Shown: positions 1 through 6,108, numbered from the stretch's first letter. The stretch: 6,108 nt of DNA from Methanolinea sp. UBA477 (GCA_002509485.1 DAWO01000003.1:1910-8017); one strand, 5' to 3'. The notes: generated by a model not told the origin, from the letters alone. Program-made: numbers and translations.

Positions 1-57
1 GGTCACAACTACATCCTGAAGATCAAGCACGAGCGCCGGGGTGATCGCGGTGACTGA
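1..57 (+). CDS. C-terminal end of an upstream protein (partial, cut by window edge)
   Basis: Reading from base 1 gives 18 sense codons (GHNYILKIKHERRGDRGD) followed by TGA at 55-57. The tail is basic and hydrophilic, and its codons are GC-rich like those of the genes downstream. The stop overlaps the next gene's start region: GTG at 50 lies inside this frame's last codons. That close coupling matches the 4-bp overlap one gene further on and supports a real gene end. Too little is visible to name a family or function, and an unrelated open stretch of this length could occur by chance. Confidence 0.45.
   Translation, partial: GHNYILKIKHERRGDRGD
38..46 (+). promoter_or_regulatory. Shine-Dalgarno site for the 117-aa gene
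   Basis: GGGGTGATC closely matches the GGAGGTGATC that pairs with the archaeal 16S rRNA 3' end. Its G-run ends 8 nt before GTG at 50, which is why that GTG is preferred over the in-frame GTG at 41. The GTG at 41 lies inside the site itself. Confidence 0.5.
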
Positions 58-403
58 ACCGGGAACCCTCGCACTCGGCGAGAACGAGATCCTCCGGGTG
101 GAAATCGAGGGCGAATCCTACCGCATCGAGCCGGAGGAGGTAAGGGCACTTCTTGTCTTCGGCAGGGCCGTACCGATCGTCCAGGTCATGCGGAAGAGAA
201 CCCCGGACGGGAAGGAAGAGGCCGAAGTAATCTCCATCGAGGGTCACGCAGCTATCAACCGGCCCGGGAAGGCGGTGGTCCTCTACACCCGGTCCGGGCA
301 CTTCATCATCCCGCTCGTGAGCTTCCAGCGGGTCGCCCGGGGAGAAGCGGTCTCGGCACCGCTCTTCCCCCTCGTCCCTGACTGCCAGGAAGGGCCGGTA
401 TGA
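50..403 (+). CDS. Unrecognised small protein coupled to the primase gene
   Basis: This 117-residue protein is not a family I recognise. I chose GTG at 50 because a good Shine-Dalgarno match precedes it; GTG at 41 would add only M-I-A. Numbered from the start at 50, the sequence alternates short hydrophobic stretches with charged turns: ILRVEIEGESYRI near 14-26, VRALLVFGRAVPIVQVM near 31-47, AEVISIEG near 58-65, and VVLYTRSGHFIIPLVSF near 76-92. This suggests a compact, mostly beta cytoplasmic fold. There is no signal peptide, membrane helix, cysteine cluster or nucleotide-binding motif. The gene overlaps the stop of the preceding frame, and its own TGA overlaps the primase ATG in an ATGA junction, so translational coupling is likely. 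By position it could be a small accessory or regulator of the replication protein; that is inference only. Confidence 0.75.
   Translation: MTEPGTLALGENEILRVEIEGESYRIEPEEVRALLVFGRAVPIVQVMRKRTPDGKEEAEVISIEGHAAINRPGKAVVLYTRSGHFIIPLVSFQRVARGEAVSAPLFPLVPDCQEGPV
387..394 (+). promoter_or_regulatory. Shine-Dalgarno site for the primase-helicase
   Basis: AGGAAGGG ends 5 nt before ATG at 400. It lies inside the last codons of the preceding gene and supports ATG 400 as the start. Confidence 0.55.
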
Positions 404-3237
404 GCGGGGAGATTCAGAGGGCGCTTGCAACCCTCTTCCCGAACGGCGGAGTCATCGAACTCCGGGCCCTGACCGATTACCTGGTCCACAGCGGATATTT
501 TGACAACCTCGATATGCTGGCCGAGAAGGCAGCAAACCTGGACACGCTCCCGGAGGTCGCCGGCATCTATGTTACGCTGAACACGGTCGATCCCGCGTTG
601 CTCTCCCGGAGGGCGAACCGGGTGAAGATGAATCTTGGCCGGAAGGACTCGACTACCAGCGATACCGACGTGGTCCGGCGGCGGTGGTTCCCCGTCGACC
701 TGGACCCGGTCCGGCCGAGTGGCGTCTCATCGACCGACGAGGAGCACCAGGCAGCAATCGTCAGGGCAGCGGAGATTGCTGCATACCTGGGCAGGGAGCA
801 GGGATGGCTGGCGCCGATCATGGCCGACTCGGGGAACGGCGCCCACCTGCTCTACCGAATCGACCTGCCGAATGACGACGAGTCGATGGACCTGGTGAAA
901 GGATGCCTCACGGTTCTCGACACGCTCTTCTCGGACGGATCGGTCTCCGTAGACGCCGCGAACTTCAACGCGGCCCGGATCTGGAAACTCTACGGCACGA
1001 CCTCCAGGAAAGGCGACAACACATCCGACCGGCCTCACCGGCAGGCCTGCCTGCTCGATGTCCCCGACGAGGTGGCGGTTGTCCAGGCCGACCAGCTCAG
1101 GCACCTGGCAGGTCTTCTCCCGAGGGACGATCCAAACCCTGTGCAACGGCTGAAGGGGCAGGGGCTGGTCCTCCGTAACTGGCTTGGCACACATGGGATC
1201 GCGATCCGGTCAGAAAAACCATGGCAGGGCGGCACCTTGTTCGTCCTCGAGGAGTGCCCGTTCTCTTCGGCCCACCGGGATGGGGCGTTCGCCATCCAGT
1301 TCCCGAGCGGAGCCATTCATGCAGGATGCCAGCATGCTTCCTGCGGAGGCGGGACGCAGCGGTGGCCGGAGCTGCGGGAACGGTATGAACCAAGAAAAGG
1401 AGCGAAGCGGGAACGGGGATCCATATTCAATACTGCACCAGCCCCTTCACCCCCCACCCCTCCTATATCTTCGGCCGCGAATATCGAGGCCCGGTCCCGG
1501 GCGGCCGAGGTCCTCTGTTCCGGTGACCCGCTTGCCTTTCTCCTGGATGTCTTCCACCGGGAACATGTCGGGGACCGGGTCGTGGCCGAGTGCCTCGTGC
1601 TCTCGGTCGCATCGCAGTCGGTCACAAACACCCAGGGCCTCCATGTCGCCATCTCGGGCAACTCGGGGAAGGGCAAGACCCATGCATGCCGGGCGATGCT
1701 CAACCTCCTCCCCGAGCAGTTCAAGCTGAAGGGGACCGTCTCGGACAAGGCGCTCTACTACCACCCCCTCCAGCCGGGGACGGTCCTCCTCTTCGACGAC
1801 GTATCCCTCTCCGAGGACCTGCAGGAGATCCTGAAGTCGGCGACCGCGAGTTTCCGGGAACCCATCGAGCACCGGACGCTCACCAGCGATCGGCAGGTCC
1901 GGGTCTGCACCATCCCCGAGCGGTGTGTCTGGTGGCTGGCGAAGGTGGAGCTCGCCGGCGATGACCAGGTCATGAACCGGATGCTCTGTATCTGGATCGA
2001 CGACTCCTCTGACCAGGATGCGGCGGTCCTCGCCCACCTGAAAGATGCCGAGGCGAGGGAGGCAATGGCAGGGGACTACCCTGACGTCGCGGTTTGCCAT
2101 GCGATATGGGAACTCGTGAAGGAGCAGGTCTTCCATGTCAGGGTCCCGTTCGCACCCCGCATACACTTTTCGACAGCCCAGAACCGGCGGAACCCCGGCA
2201 TGCTCTTTGACCTGATCAAGTGCCACGCCCGGCTCTTCTTCTTCCAGCGGGGACGGGACGAGCACGGGAGCATCATCGCCACCCGCGAGGACTTCGAGTA
2301 TGCCCGCAGGCTCTTTCTGGACCTGACCGGAGATACTGGTGCCCAGGAGACGAAGCAGACCAGGAACGAGGCCGCCGCCCTTGAGAGCATCGCGAAGATG
2401 GGGCTCGAGGTCTTCACCATCAAACAGCTCCAGGAGGCCCTCGGGCTCTCCTACCACCAGGTCTACCGGCTGCTCAAGGGCTACCGGAACGGCCGCGGAT
2501 ATTATACCGGCATCCTCGACAAGTGTCCTGCGGTGAGCTATATCGACGCCACGGTCGCCGAGGATATCTACGGGATGGAGGTGAAGCACCGGGAGCACTA
2601 CTTCTCGTTCGATATCGGGCTATACAAGAACTGGACGGCGAGGGCGGAGATCTGGCTTGAGGACGAGATCGAGGAGGATAAGAGAAGGAGAACTGGTCCT
2701 GACAGAGAGAGCGACGATGACACCATTGCACCCGGTTTGCCCGTGCAGGGTGTCAATGAAGAAGATGTGGAATCCTGTTCCGGATCGGAGAATGATGAAG
2801 AAGATACTGAGAGAGGTACTTCTTCAGATACCTCTTTCCATCATTTACCAGGAGCGCACGGCACGGATTCGGAGGCGGTGGGGGCTCCTTCCTGTGCCTG
2901 TGTTCCCGGAGATAGTGAGAACCAAACACTCGGCAGCGTATTGGGGTCGCCAATTGCCGGTTCGAGGCCGCAGAATGTTTCTTCATTCTCCACCGGCTCT
3001 TGCAAAGATGTGCAAAGGAGAACAACCGGTGCGAAAGGGAAGAAACCGTTCCAGATCAATCCACTCCCCGGGCTCCTGGACCACAGGGATTTCAAGCGGG
3101 TCAGGGTAGTGTCCGGCCGATGTGACATCTGTCATGAGGGCTCGGCGGTCTTCCGGTGTGCTGAGAAGGATGTCTCGGTGTGCGAGGGGTGTTATGCGAG
3201 GATAGTCAGGGTGTGGAATGAGGAGAAGGGGATTTAA
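400..3237 (+). CDS. Primase-helicase fusion: AEP primase, AAA+ ATPase, C-terminal zinc finger
   Basis: A 945-residue replication protein that probably primes and unwinds DNA for a plasmid or integrated element. Residues about 50-245 carry the archaeo-eukaryotic primase motifs: FPVDLDP at 97-103 (metal-binding D100, D102), SGNGAHLLYRI at 144-154 (H149), a likely third carboxylate D185, and ARIWKLYGT at 192-200. A CHC-like zinc site follows (C286, H292, C310, C315), then a Pro-rich hinge near 346-356. The AAA+ part has Walker A GNSGKGKT at 420-427, SDKALYY at 448-454, Walker B VLLFDD at 462-467, and NRMLCIWIDDSSDQD at 526-540, whose R527 is a likely arginine finger. A probable winged helix spans about 660-715. 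An acidic, Ser-rich linker (about 756-885) leads to a final CxxC...C...CxxC module (C908, C911, C920, C928, C931). The start is fixed by the ATGA overlap and Shine-Dalgarno site. Primase and ATPase roles are secure by motif; the helicase subclass and C-terminal role are inferred. Confidence 0.93.
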   Translation: MSGEIQRALATLFPNGGVIELRALTDYLVHSGYFDNLDMLAEKAANLDTLPEVAGIYVTLNTVDPALLSRRANRVKMNLGRKDSTTSDTDVVRRRWFPVDLDPVRPSGVSSTDEEHQAAIVRAAEIAAYLGREQGWLAPIMADSGNGAHLLYRIDLPNDDESMDLVKGCLTVLDTLFSDGSVSVDAANFNAARIWKLYGTTSRKGDNTSDRPHRQACLLDVPDEVAVVQADQLRHLAGLLPRDDPNPVQRLKGQGLVLRNWLGTHGIAIRSEKPWQGGTLFVLEECPFSSAHRDGAFAIQFPSGAIHAGCQHASCGGGTQRWPELRERYEPRKGAKRERGSIFNTAPAPSPPTPPISSAANIEARSRAAEVLCSGDPLAFLLDVFHREHVGDRVVAECLVLSVASQSVTNTQGLHVAISGNSGKGKTHACRAMLNLLPEQFKLKGTVSDKALYYHPLQPGTVLLFDDVSLSEDLQEILKSATASFREPIEHRTLTSDRQVRVCTIPERCVWWLAKVELAGDDQVMNRMLCIWIDDSSDQDAAVLAHLKDAEAREAMAGDYPDVAVCHAIWELVKEQVFHVRVPFAPRIHFSTAQNRRNPGMLFDLIKCHARLFFFQRGRDEHGSIIATREDFEYARRLFLDLTGDTGAQETKQTRNEAAALESIAKMGLEVFTIKQLQEALGLSYHQVYRLLKGYRNGRGYYTGILDKCPAVSYIDATVAEDIYGMEVKHREHYFSFDIGLYKNWTARAEIWLEDEIEEDKRRRTGPDRESDDDTIAPGLPVQGVNEEDVESCSGSENDEEDTERGTSSDTSFHHLPGAHGTDSEAVGAPSCACVPGDSENQTLGSVLGSPIAGSRPQNVSSFSTGSCKDVQRRTTGAKGKKPFQINPLPGLLDHRDFKRVRVVSGRCDICHEGSAVFRCAEKDVSVCEGCYARIVRVWNEEKGI

Positions 3238-3250
3238 TGAATTTTAGAGG

Positions 3251-3292
3251 GAAAGGATTATATTTTTATTATTTCTATACGCATGTATATAG
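3251..3292 (+). promoter_or_regulatory. Candidate archaeal promoter of the Panacea/PIN operon
   Basis: The gap between the primase stop and the next gene is strongly AT-rich. Two TATA-like elements are visible. The first is TTATATTT at about 3258-3265, preceded by purine-rich GAAAGG (3251-3256), which resembles a BRE; it would put transcription start near 3285-3290 and leave a short leader. The second is GTATATAG at 3285-3292, which would start transcription close to the gene itself. I cannot choose between them. The T-rich run at about 3261-3274 might also end the upstream primase transcript, since archaeal terminators are often simple T-tracts. Confidence 0.35.
3275..3292 (+). repeat. 18-bp imperfect palindrome, candidate operator
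   Basis: CTATACGCATGTATATAG reads as CTATA-nn-CATG-nn-TATAG, with 14 of 18 positions symmetric. It lies between the upstream TATA candidate and the start of the Panacea gene and overlaps the second TATA candidate. A repressor bound here would block transcription, as in autoregulated toxin-antitoxin operons. AT-rich DNA yields such symmetry fairly often, so the functional reading is tentative. Confidence 0.3.
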
Positions 3293-3314
3293 ACCCTATT
3301 TAATTAGGTTTCTT

Positions 3315-3318
3315 GAGG
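3315..3318 (+). promoter_or_regulatory. Shine-Dalgarno site for the Panacea-domain gene
   Basis: GAGG sits 6 nt before ATG at 3325, a good spacing. It directly abuts ATG at 3319 and overlaps the TTG at 3313, so 3325 is the preferred start of the three closely spaced in-frame candidates. Confidence 0.4.
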
Positions 3319-3324
3319 ATGCAT

Positions 3325-4302
3325 ATGCACGGTGAAGACGCTTATAAAAGACGAAAAAAGATACATGCAATCCTCTCAATAATCGAAGAATTCCCTGATA
3401 TCGGAAGAACCCTACTATTGAAATTCATATTTTTTATGGATCTTTTCCATTATAATCATCGGAAAGAATTTCTTTTTGATAGTGAATATGTTCGGATGCC
3501 GCATGGTCCTGGTGACACGGTAACGAATATGATTACTTCTGATTCGAATGAATTTATACGAGTAACCAGGATTAGAAAACATTATCGACCAAAGACAAGA
3601 ACCTATGATTCATACCGATTTTGGCCAATTATACATGCTGACAAAACTCTTTTTAGCAGGTATGAAATCGCGTTATTTCAAATGGTTTTAAGAGTTCTTC
3701 AAAGATCGAAGGCGACAGATATCAGTGGTCTTACACATCAATTACGGCTATGGAGGGAATTCCGAGATGGAGATACTATTCCTTTGCAATATTTCGACTT
3801 AAACGACCACGAAATCGATTTATTGGAAGAATATGGATTTTGTATTAACGGATTTCAGAGATTATTCTGCTCAAAGATACTCGAAGAATCGCGAGGGATT
3901 GTAGAATCTCTTAGTCCTCTCTCATCTGATAGAATTAAAGTTGTAGAAGATGTTCTTGATGAGTTAATATGTCAATATCCTCTCCCCGAACTCGAAGTAT
4001 TTTATGATGCTTATCTAGCATGGGATGATGCTTATCGAGTTATTATTAGGTATAAGCCCGAAATATCCTTGCAGATCGCAAATAAATGCTGCGATGATCT
4101 TTGCTTTATTGTTCTCTCCCAATTCCTTACAACAAACAAAAGTGAATTAGAACAATATTGCAAAGATATTGAGAGAGAATTTGATAATATTAAGAAAAAT
4201 CTTGATTTAAGCAAAATTTCTCAGCAAAGTATCCCTGATGATATAAACAAAATAGTGAATGCCACAATGGAATTATCGAGAAATTTAGCTAAAAATATAT
4301 AG
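3325..4302 (+). CDS. Panacea (DUF4065/SocA-like) domain protein, probable antitoxin
   Basis: A 325-residue protein from ATG 3325; in-frame TTG 3313 or ATG 3319 would add four or two residues. Residues about 20-160 read like the Panacea fold: a helix with LLLKFIFFMDLFHY near 30-43, then SEYVRMPHGPGDTV near 53-66 (the tyrosine, arginine and H-G-P signature), and ATDISGLTHQLRLW near 130-143 with an I-P-L segment after it. These match the family's lead helix, its GPV-like turn and its closing 'eLs..TH....W' segment. Panacea domains act as antitoxins that neutralise unrelated toxins and also occur in SocA-type adaptors. About 165 residues follow that I cannot assign; they are largely helical and charged, with a likely coiled-coil stretch near 268-296. 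The next gene starts one base inside this stop codon. The AT-rich codon usage (ATA, TTA, AGA) differs sharply from the neighbours, suggesting transfer. The family call is good but not certain; antitoxin function is inferred. Confidence 0.8.
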   Translation: MHGEDAYKRRKKIHAILSIIEEFPDIGRTLLLKFIFFMDLFHYNHRKEFLFDSEYVRMPHGPGDTVTNMITSDSNEFIRVTRIRKHYRPKTRTYDSYRFWPIIHADKTLFSRYEIALFQMVLRVLQRSKATDISGLTHQLRLWREFRDGDTIPLQYFDLNDHEIDLLEEYGFCINGFQRLFCSKILEESRGIVESLSPLSSDRIKVVEDVLDELICQYPLPELEVFYDAYLAWDDAYRVIIRYKPEISLQIANKCCDDLCFIVLSQFLTTNKSELEQYCKDIEREFDNIKKNLDLSKISQQSIPDDINKIVNATMELSRNLAKNI

Positions 4303-4949
4303 TGGGGCGGTTTTTGCCTTATTTTCTTGATAGCAATGTAATTATTGGGTATTGTTTCTTCGTAGCAGATAATTGGGGAAATGAAGCAACGAAGATTTTT
4401 GAAGATCCAGAAAAAAATTTTACTAGTACTACAGTTTGTTCAGAGTGTTTTGGCATAGAAAATGGGGGAAAATGTCAAACGATAAAACAAACAATTGTCC
4501 GTGAGTTTCGTCGGGCAATAGCACAAGTTACACGTGATCCATCTATCAGCAATTTATTATCAATTACGAGGGATTGGAAAATATTCCCAATTTTAAAAGA
4601 TATTGGTGCTGATTCTGCAATTCGTCAAAAAGATTTGCGAGATATATTGAGGGCAGCAGTAAATGATTATAATAGGAAATATGAAGAACGAATGGATCAC
4701 ATTCAAGATCCTGCACGCCTCACAATTCACCGGAGAACCGAAGGCTATAAGGGAATCTGGCAGGCTTTAAATCCTGTTATGGGTGATCCAGATGATGTTG
4801 AAGTAGTGCTAGATGCTCACGACCTTGCCGGAACAATCCTTCCAATATTCATGTATACGGGGGATTTCCAGAATATCTATACTCATCGGAAGAAAATCCT
4901 TGAATTAACTGAGATATCTGAAGTCCATTTCCTTGGAAATATCAGGTAG
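4302..4949 (+). CDS. PIN-like nuclease domain protein, probable toxin
   Basis: A 215-residue protein starting at GTG 4302, which shares one base with the upstream TAG. No Shine-Dalgarno site is evident, so translation probably depends on coupling to the upstream gene. A later start would remove the first beta strand. PIN-like features are FLDSNVIIGY at 8-17 (D10, N12), E49 in SEC at 48-50, an acidic stretch DPDDVEVVLDAHDLAG at 162-177 (D171 or D174 as candidate third metal ligand), and YTGDFQN at 185-191 (D188), followed by an alpha-beta ending in VHFLGN. PIN toxins are Mg-dependent ribonucleases that cut RNA. This protein is longer than the usual 130-150-residue VapC because of an insertion at about 55-160, part of it basic and charged. 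It also has a C46, C50, C58 group with no obvious fourth ligand. It is AT-rich like its partner. The PIN fold is likely; RNase and toxin activity are inferred. Confidence 0.8.
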   Translation: MGRFLPYFLDSNVIIGYCFFVADNWGNEATKIFEDPEKNFTSTTVCSECFGIENGGKCQTIKQTIVREFRRAIAQVTRDPSISNLLSITRDWKIFPILKDIGADSAIRQKDLRDILRAAVNDYNRKYEERMDHIQDPARLTIHRRTEGYKGIWQALNPVMGDPDDVEVVLDAHDLAGTILPIFMYTGDFQNIYTHRKKILELTEISEVHFLGNIR

Positions 4950-4963
4950 GTGGCAATGATCCT

Positions 4964-6088
4964 TTATTCACATACCTCCTTCACCTTCTCCGGGTCATAC
5001 CTCAACGCAATCTCTCTCGTCCTCCCCCCATTGTTCAGATAGGATAACTCCACCAATCGCATCTGGTCGAACTTCCTGATTTTCTCATAAAACCCGGTGT
5101 AGCTCAGCCGCATCTTCTCTGACGCAACCTCATAGACCGCACCCGAGGTCAGGAAGGATCCGGTATCGGTCGCCATATCGGCAATCTCGTAGAGCAACGA
5201 CTTCTCATCCTTCGTCAAGGCCCGGATCGATGCGGAGAGATGGACATGCTTGGAGACTTCATACGCTGAGAGAACATCCTCTGGTTCAACGGCCATCCGT
5301 CCAGCCCTCTCGGCGGTCATCACGCTCTGCTTCACCAGGTCCAGGCCAACCCGGAGATCTCCGCATCGCATGGTCTGTTCGATGATGAGGTCGAACAACG
5401 AATCCGACAGGACTCCCGGAAAGAGCCCCAACCGCGCCCTATATTTGAGGATGTCGGAGATCTCCTCCTCGGTGTATGGGGAAAAGTAGACTTCCTTGAG
5501 CTGGAGAACCGAGAGGACGCAGGAATCGAGTTCCTGGGGAAGCTTGACCTCCATGCTGCTCATCGGGAGGATGACCCCTGCATTTGCGTTCGGAAACTCC
5601 TCGTAGAGCCTGAGGAGAGTATAAAGGATTTCGTTCAGGGTTTTATTGACGAGAAGATAATTGGCATCGTCAAGGCATACCGAGAGTACGGTATTCCTCT
5701 CGCTCAAGGTCCGCCCGATGTCGTATATCAGCTTCCGCACGGGTGTTCCGGTCGGAGGAGGCTGATGGCCATGAAGCTTCCCGTAGATCTTTGCAAATAT
5801 CGCGAACTTCGTCCGTTCGGTCTGGCAGTTCACATATACCGGGACCAGGCGCCGGGTCGTCTCTTCGATCTCTGAGTAAATCAGGCGCACTGCCGTTGTC
5901 TTCCCTGTCCCGGGCAGCCCCCGGAGGGTGATGTTGAGCGGCCGGCTGCCGTGCAGTCCAGGCTTCAACGCGAAGGCGATGTCCTCCAATTGCGCTTCGC
6001 GGTAATTGAAGACTTCCGGGACGTATCCGATCTCGAACAAATCGTGGTTGCGGAAGAGAGTCTCATCTGAATAAAGATATTTTCTCAT
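4964..6088 (-). CDS. cdc6: Orc1/Cdc6-type archaeal replication initiator
   Basis: A complete 374-residue AAA+ initiator that binds origins and helps load the replicative helicase. Residues 18-44 hold the family's lead-in (YVPEVFNYREAQLEDIA). Walker A is GLPGTGKT at 57-64 and Walker B VLSVCLDDAN at 134-143 (D140, D141). The sensor 1 region is near 171-180. VYFSPYTEEEISDILKYR at 200-217 is typical of this family, and GDLRVGLDLV at 243-252 supplies the sensor 2 arginine (R246). The C-terminal winged helix spans about 290-370. Length is normal. ATG at 6088 fits the family N-terminus, but the 20 bases visible upstream show no clear Shine-Dalgarno site, and the promoter lies outside the window. The gene is convergent with the PIN gene, 14 bp apart, and GC-rich like the primase. 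It may be an element-encoded paralogue rather than the main chromosomal copy; the window cannot decide this. Confidence 0.94.
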   Translation of the reverse strand: MRKYLYSDETLFRNHDLFEIGYVPEVFNYREAQLEDIAFALKPGLHGSRPLNITLRGLPGTGKTTAVRLIYSEIEETTRRLVPVYVNCQTERTKFAIFAKIYGKLHGHQPPPTGTPVRKLIYDIGRTLSERNTVLSVCLDDANYLLVNKTLNEILYTLLRLYEEFPNANAGVILPMSSMEVKLPQELDSCVLSVLQLKEVYFSPYTEEEISDILKYRARLGLFPGVLSDSLFDLIIEQTMRCGDLRVGLDLVKQSVMTAERAGRMAVEPEDVLSAYEVSKHVHLSASIRALTKDEKSLLYEIADMATDTGSFLTSGAVYEVASEKMRLSYTGFYEKIRKFDQMRLVELSYLNNGGRTREIALRYDPEKVKEVCE

Positions 6089-6108
6089 CGTAATCGATCA
6101 GTCTCAGC

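Noticed and set aside
727..1194. A 155-codon minus-strand frame opposite the AEP domain
   Set aside because: It is antisense to conserved primase motifs and has no independent support.
1447..2598. A 383-codon open frame on the minus strand inside the primase gene
   Set aside because: It is antisense to the AAA+ region, which has clear motifs in the plus frame. Long antisense frames are expected in GC-rich genes with third-position G/C bias. Its translation shows no recognisable domain.
3001..3020. Tandem 10-bp near-repeat TGCAAAGATG/TGCAAAGGAG
   Set aside because: There are only two copies with 8 of 10 matches, inside coding sequence. It is too short to call an iteron or CRISPR unit.
2657..3109. 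A 150-codon plus-strand frame overlapping the primase linker
   Set aside because: It is Arg/Pro-rich with no motif and no Shine-Dalgarno site. The primase frame continues through it to an intact zinc finger, so it is more likely a shadow.
3313..3324. TTG at 3313 or ATG at 3319 as the start of the Panacea gene
   Set aside because: The GAGG site is too close to 3319 and overlaps 3313, while its spacing to ATG 3325 is good. The choice changes only four residues.
1..6108. tRNA, rRNA, CRISPR array, insertion sequence ends or attachment sites
   Set aside because: I saw no cloverleaf-like sequence, no spaced repeats, no transposase motif, and no matching direct repeats around the AT-rich cassette by eye. 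A computed repeat search could still find short ones.
6089..6108. Origin recognition box upstream of cdc6
   Set aside because: Archaeal origins often lie next to cdc6, but only 20 bases upstream are present and none resembles an ORB.

Overview
The window looks like part of a euryarchaeal, methanogen-type genome, possibly Methanomicrobiales. It carries an archaeal Orc1/Cdc6 initiator on the minus strand, GTG and ATG starts with purine-rich Shine-Dalgarno sites, and an AT-rich archaeal-style promoter region. The lineage call is inference; no rRNA or other taxonomic marker is present. The pairing of an archaeo-eukaryotic primase (AEP)-helicase fusion with a Cdc6-type initiator and a toxin-antitoxin-like pair suggests a plasmid or integrated mobile element. 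I see no integrase, tRNA or attachment site to prove that.

Layout: (1) Bases 1-3237, GC-rich, plus strand. This holds the last 18 codons of an upstream gene, an unrecognised 117-residue protein, and a 945-residue primase-helicase. All three overlap by a few bases, as in a translationally coupled replication operon. (2) Bases 3238-3324, an AT-rich intergenic stretch with candidate TATA boxes and an 18-bp imperfect palindrome. (3) Bases 3325-4949, a strikingly AT-rich two-gene cassette. The first gene has a Panacea (DUF4065/SocA-like) N-terminal domain plus a long extension. The second, overlapping it by one base, is a PIN-like nuclease. The order and overlap are those of an antitoxin-toxin operon. 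(4) Bases 4964-6088, GC-rich again, minus strand: a complete Orc1/Cdc6-type AAA+ initiator, convergent with the cassette and only 14 bp from it.

Working model (inference): Cdc6 marks or loads at an origin that lies outside the window. The primase-helicase unwinds and primes. The AT-rich Panacea/PIN cassette, probably acquired separately, stabilises or defends the element. The Panacea-PIN pair is the most interesting system here. Its family assignments rest on motif reading alone.
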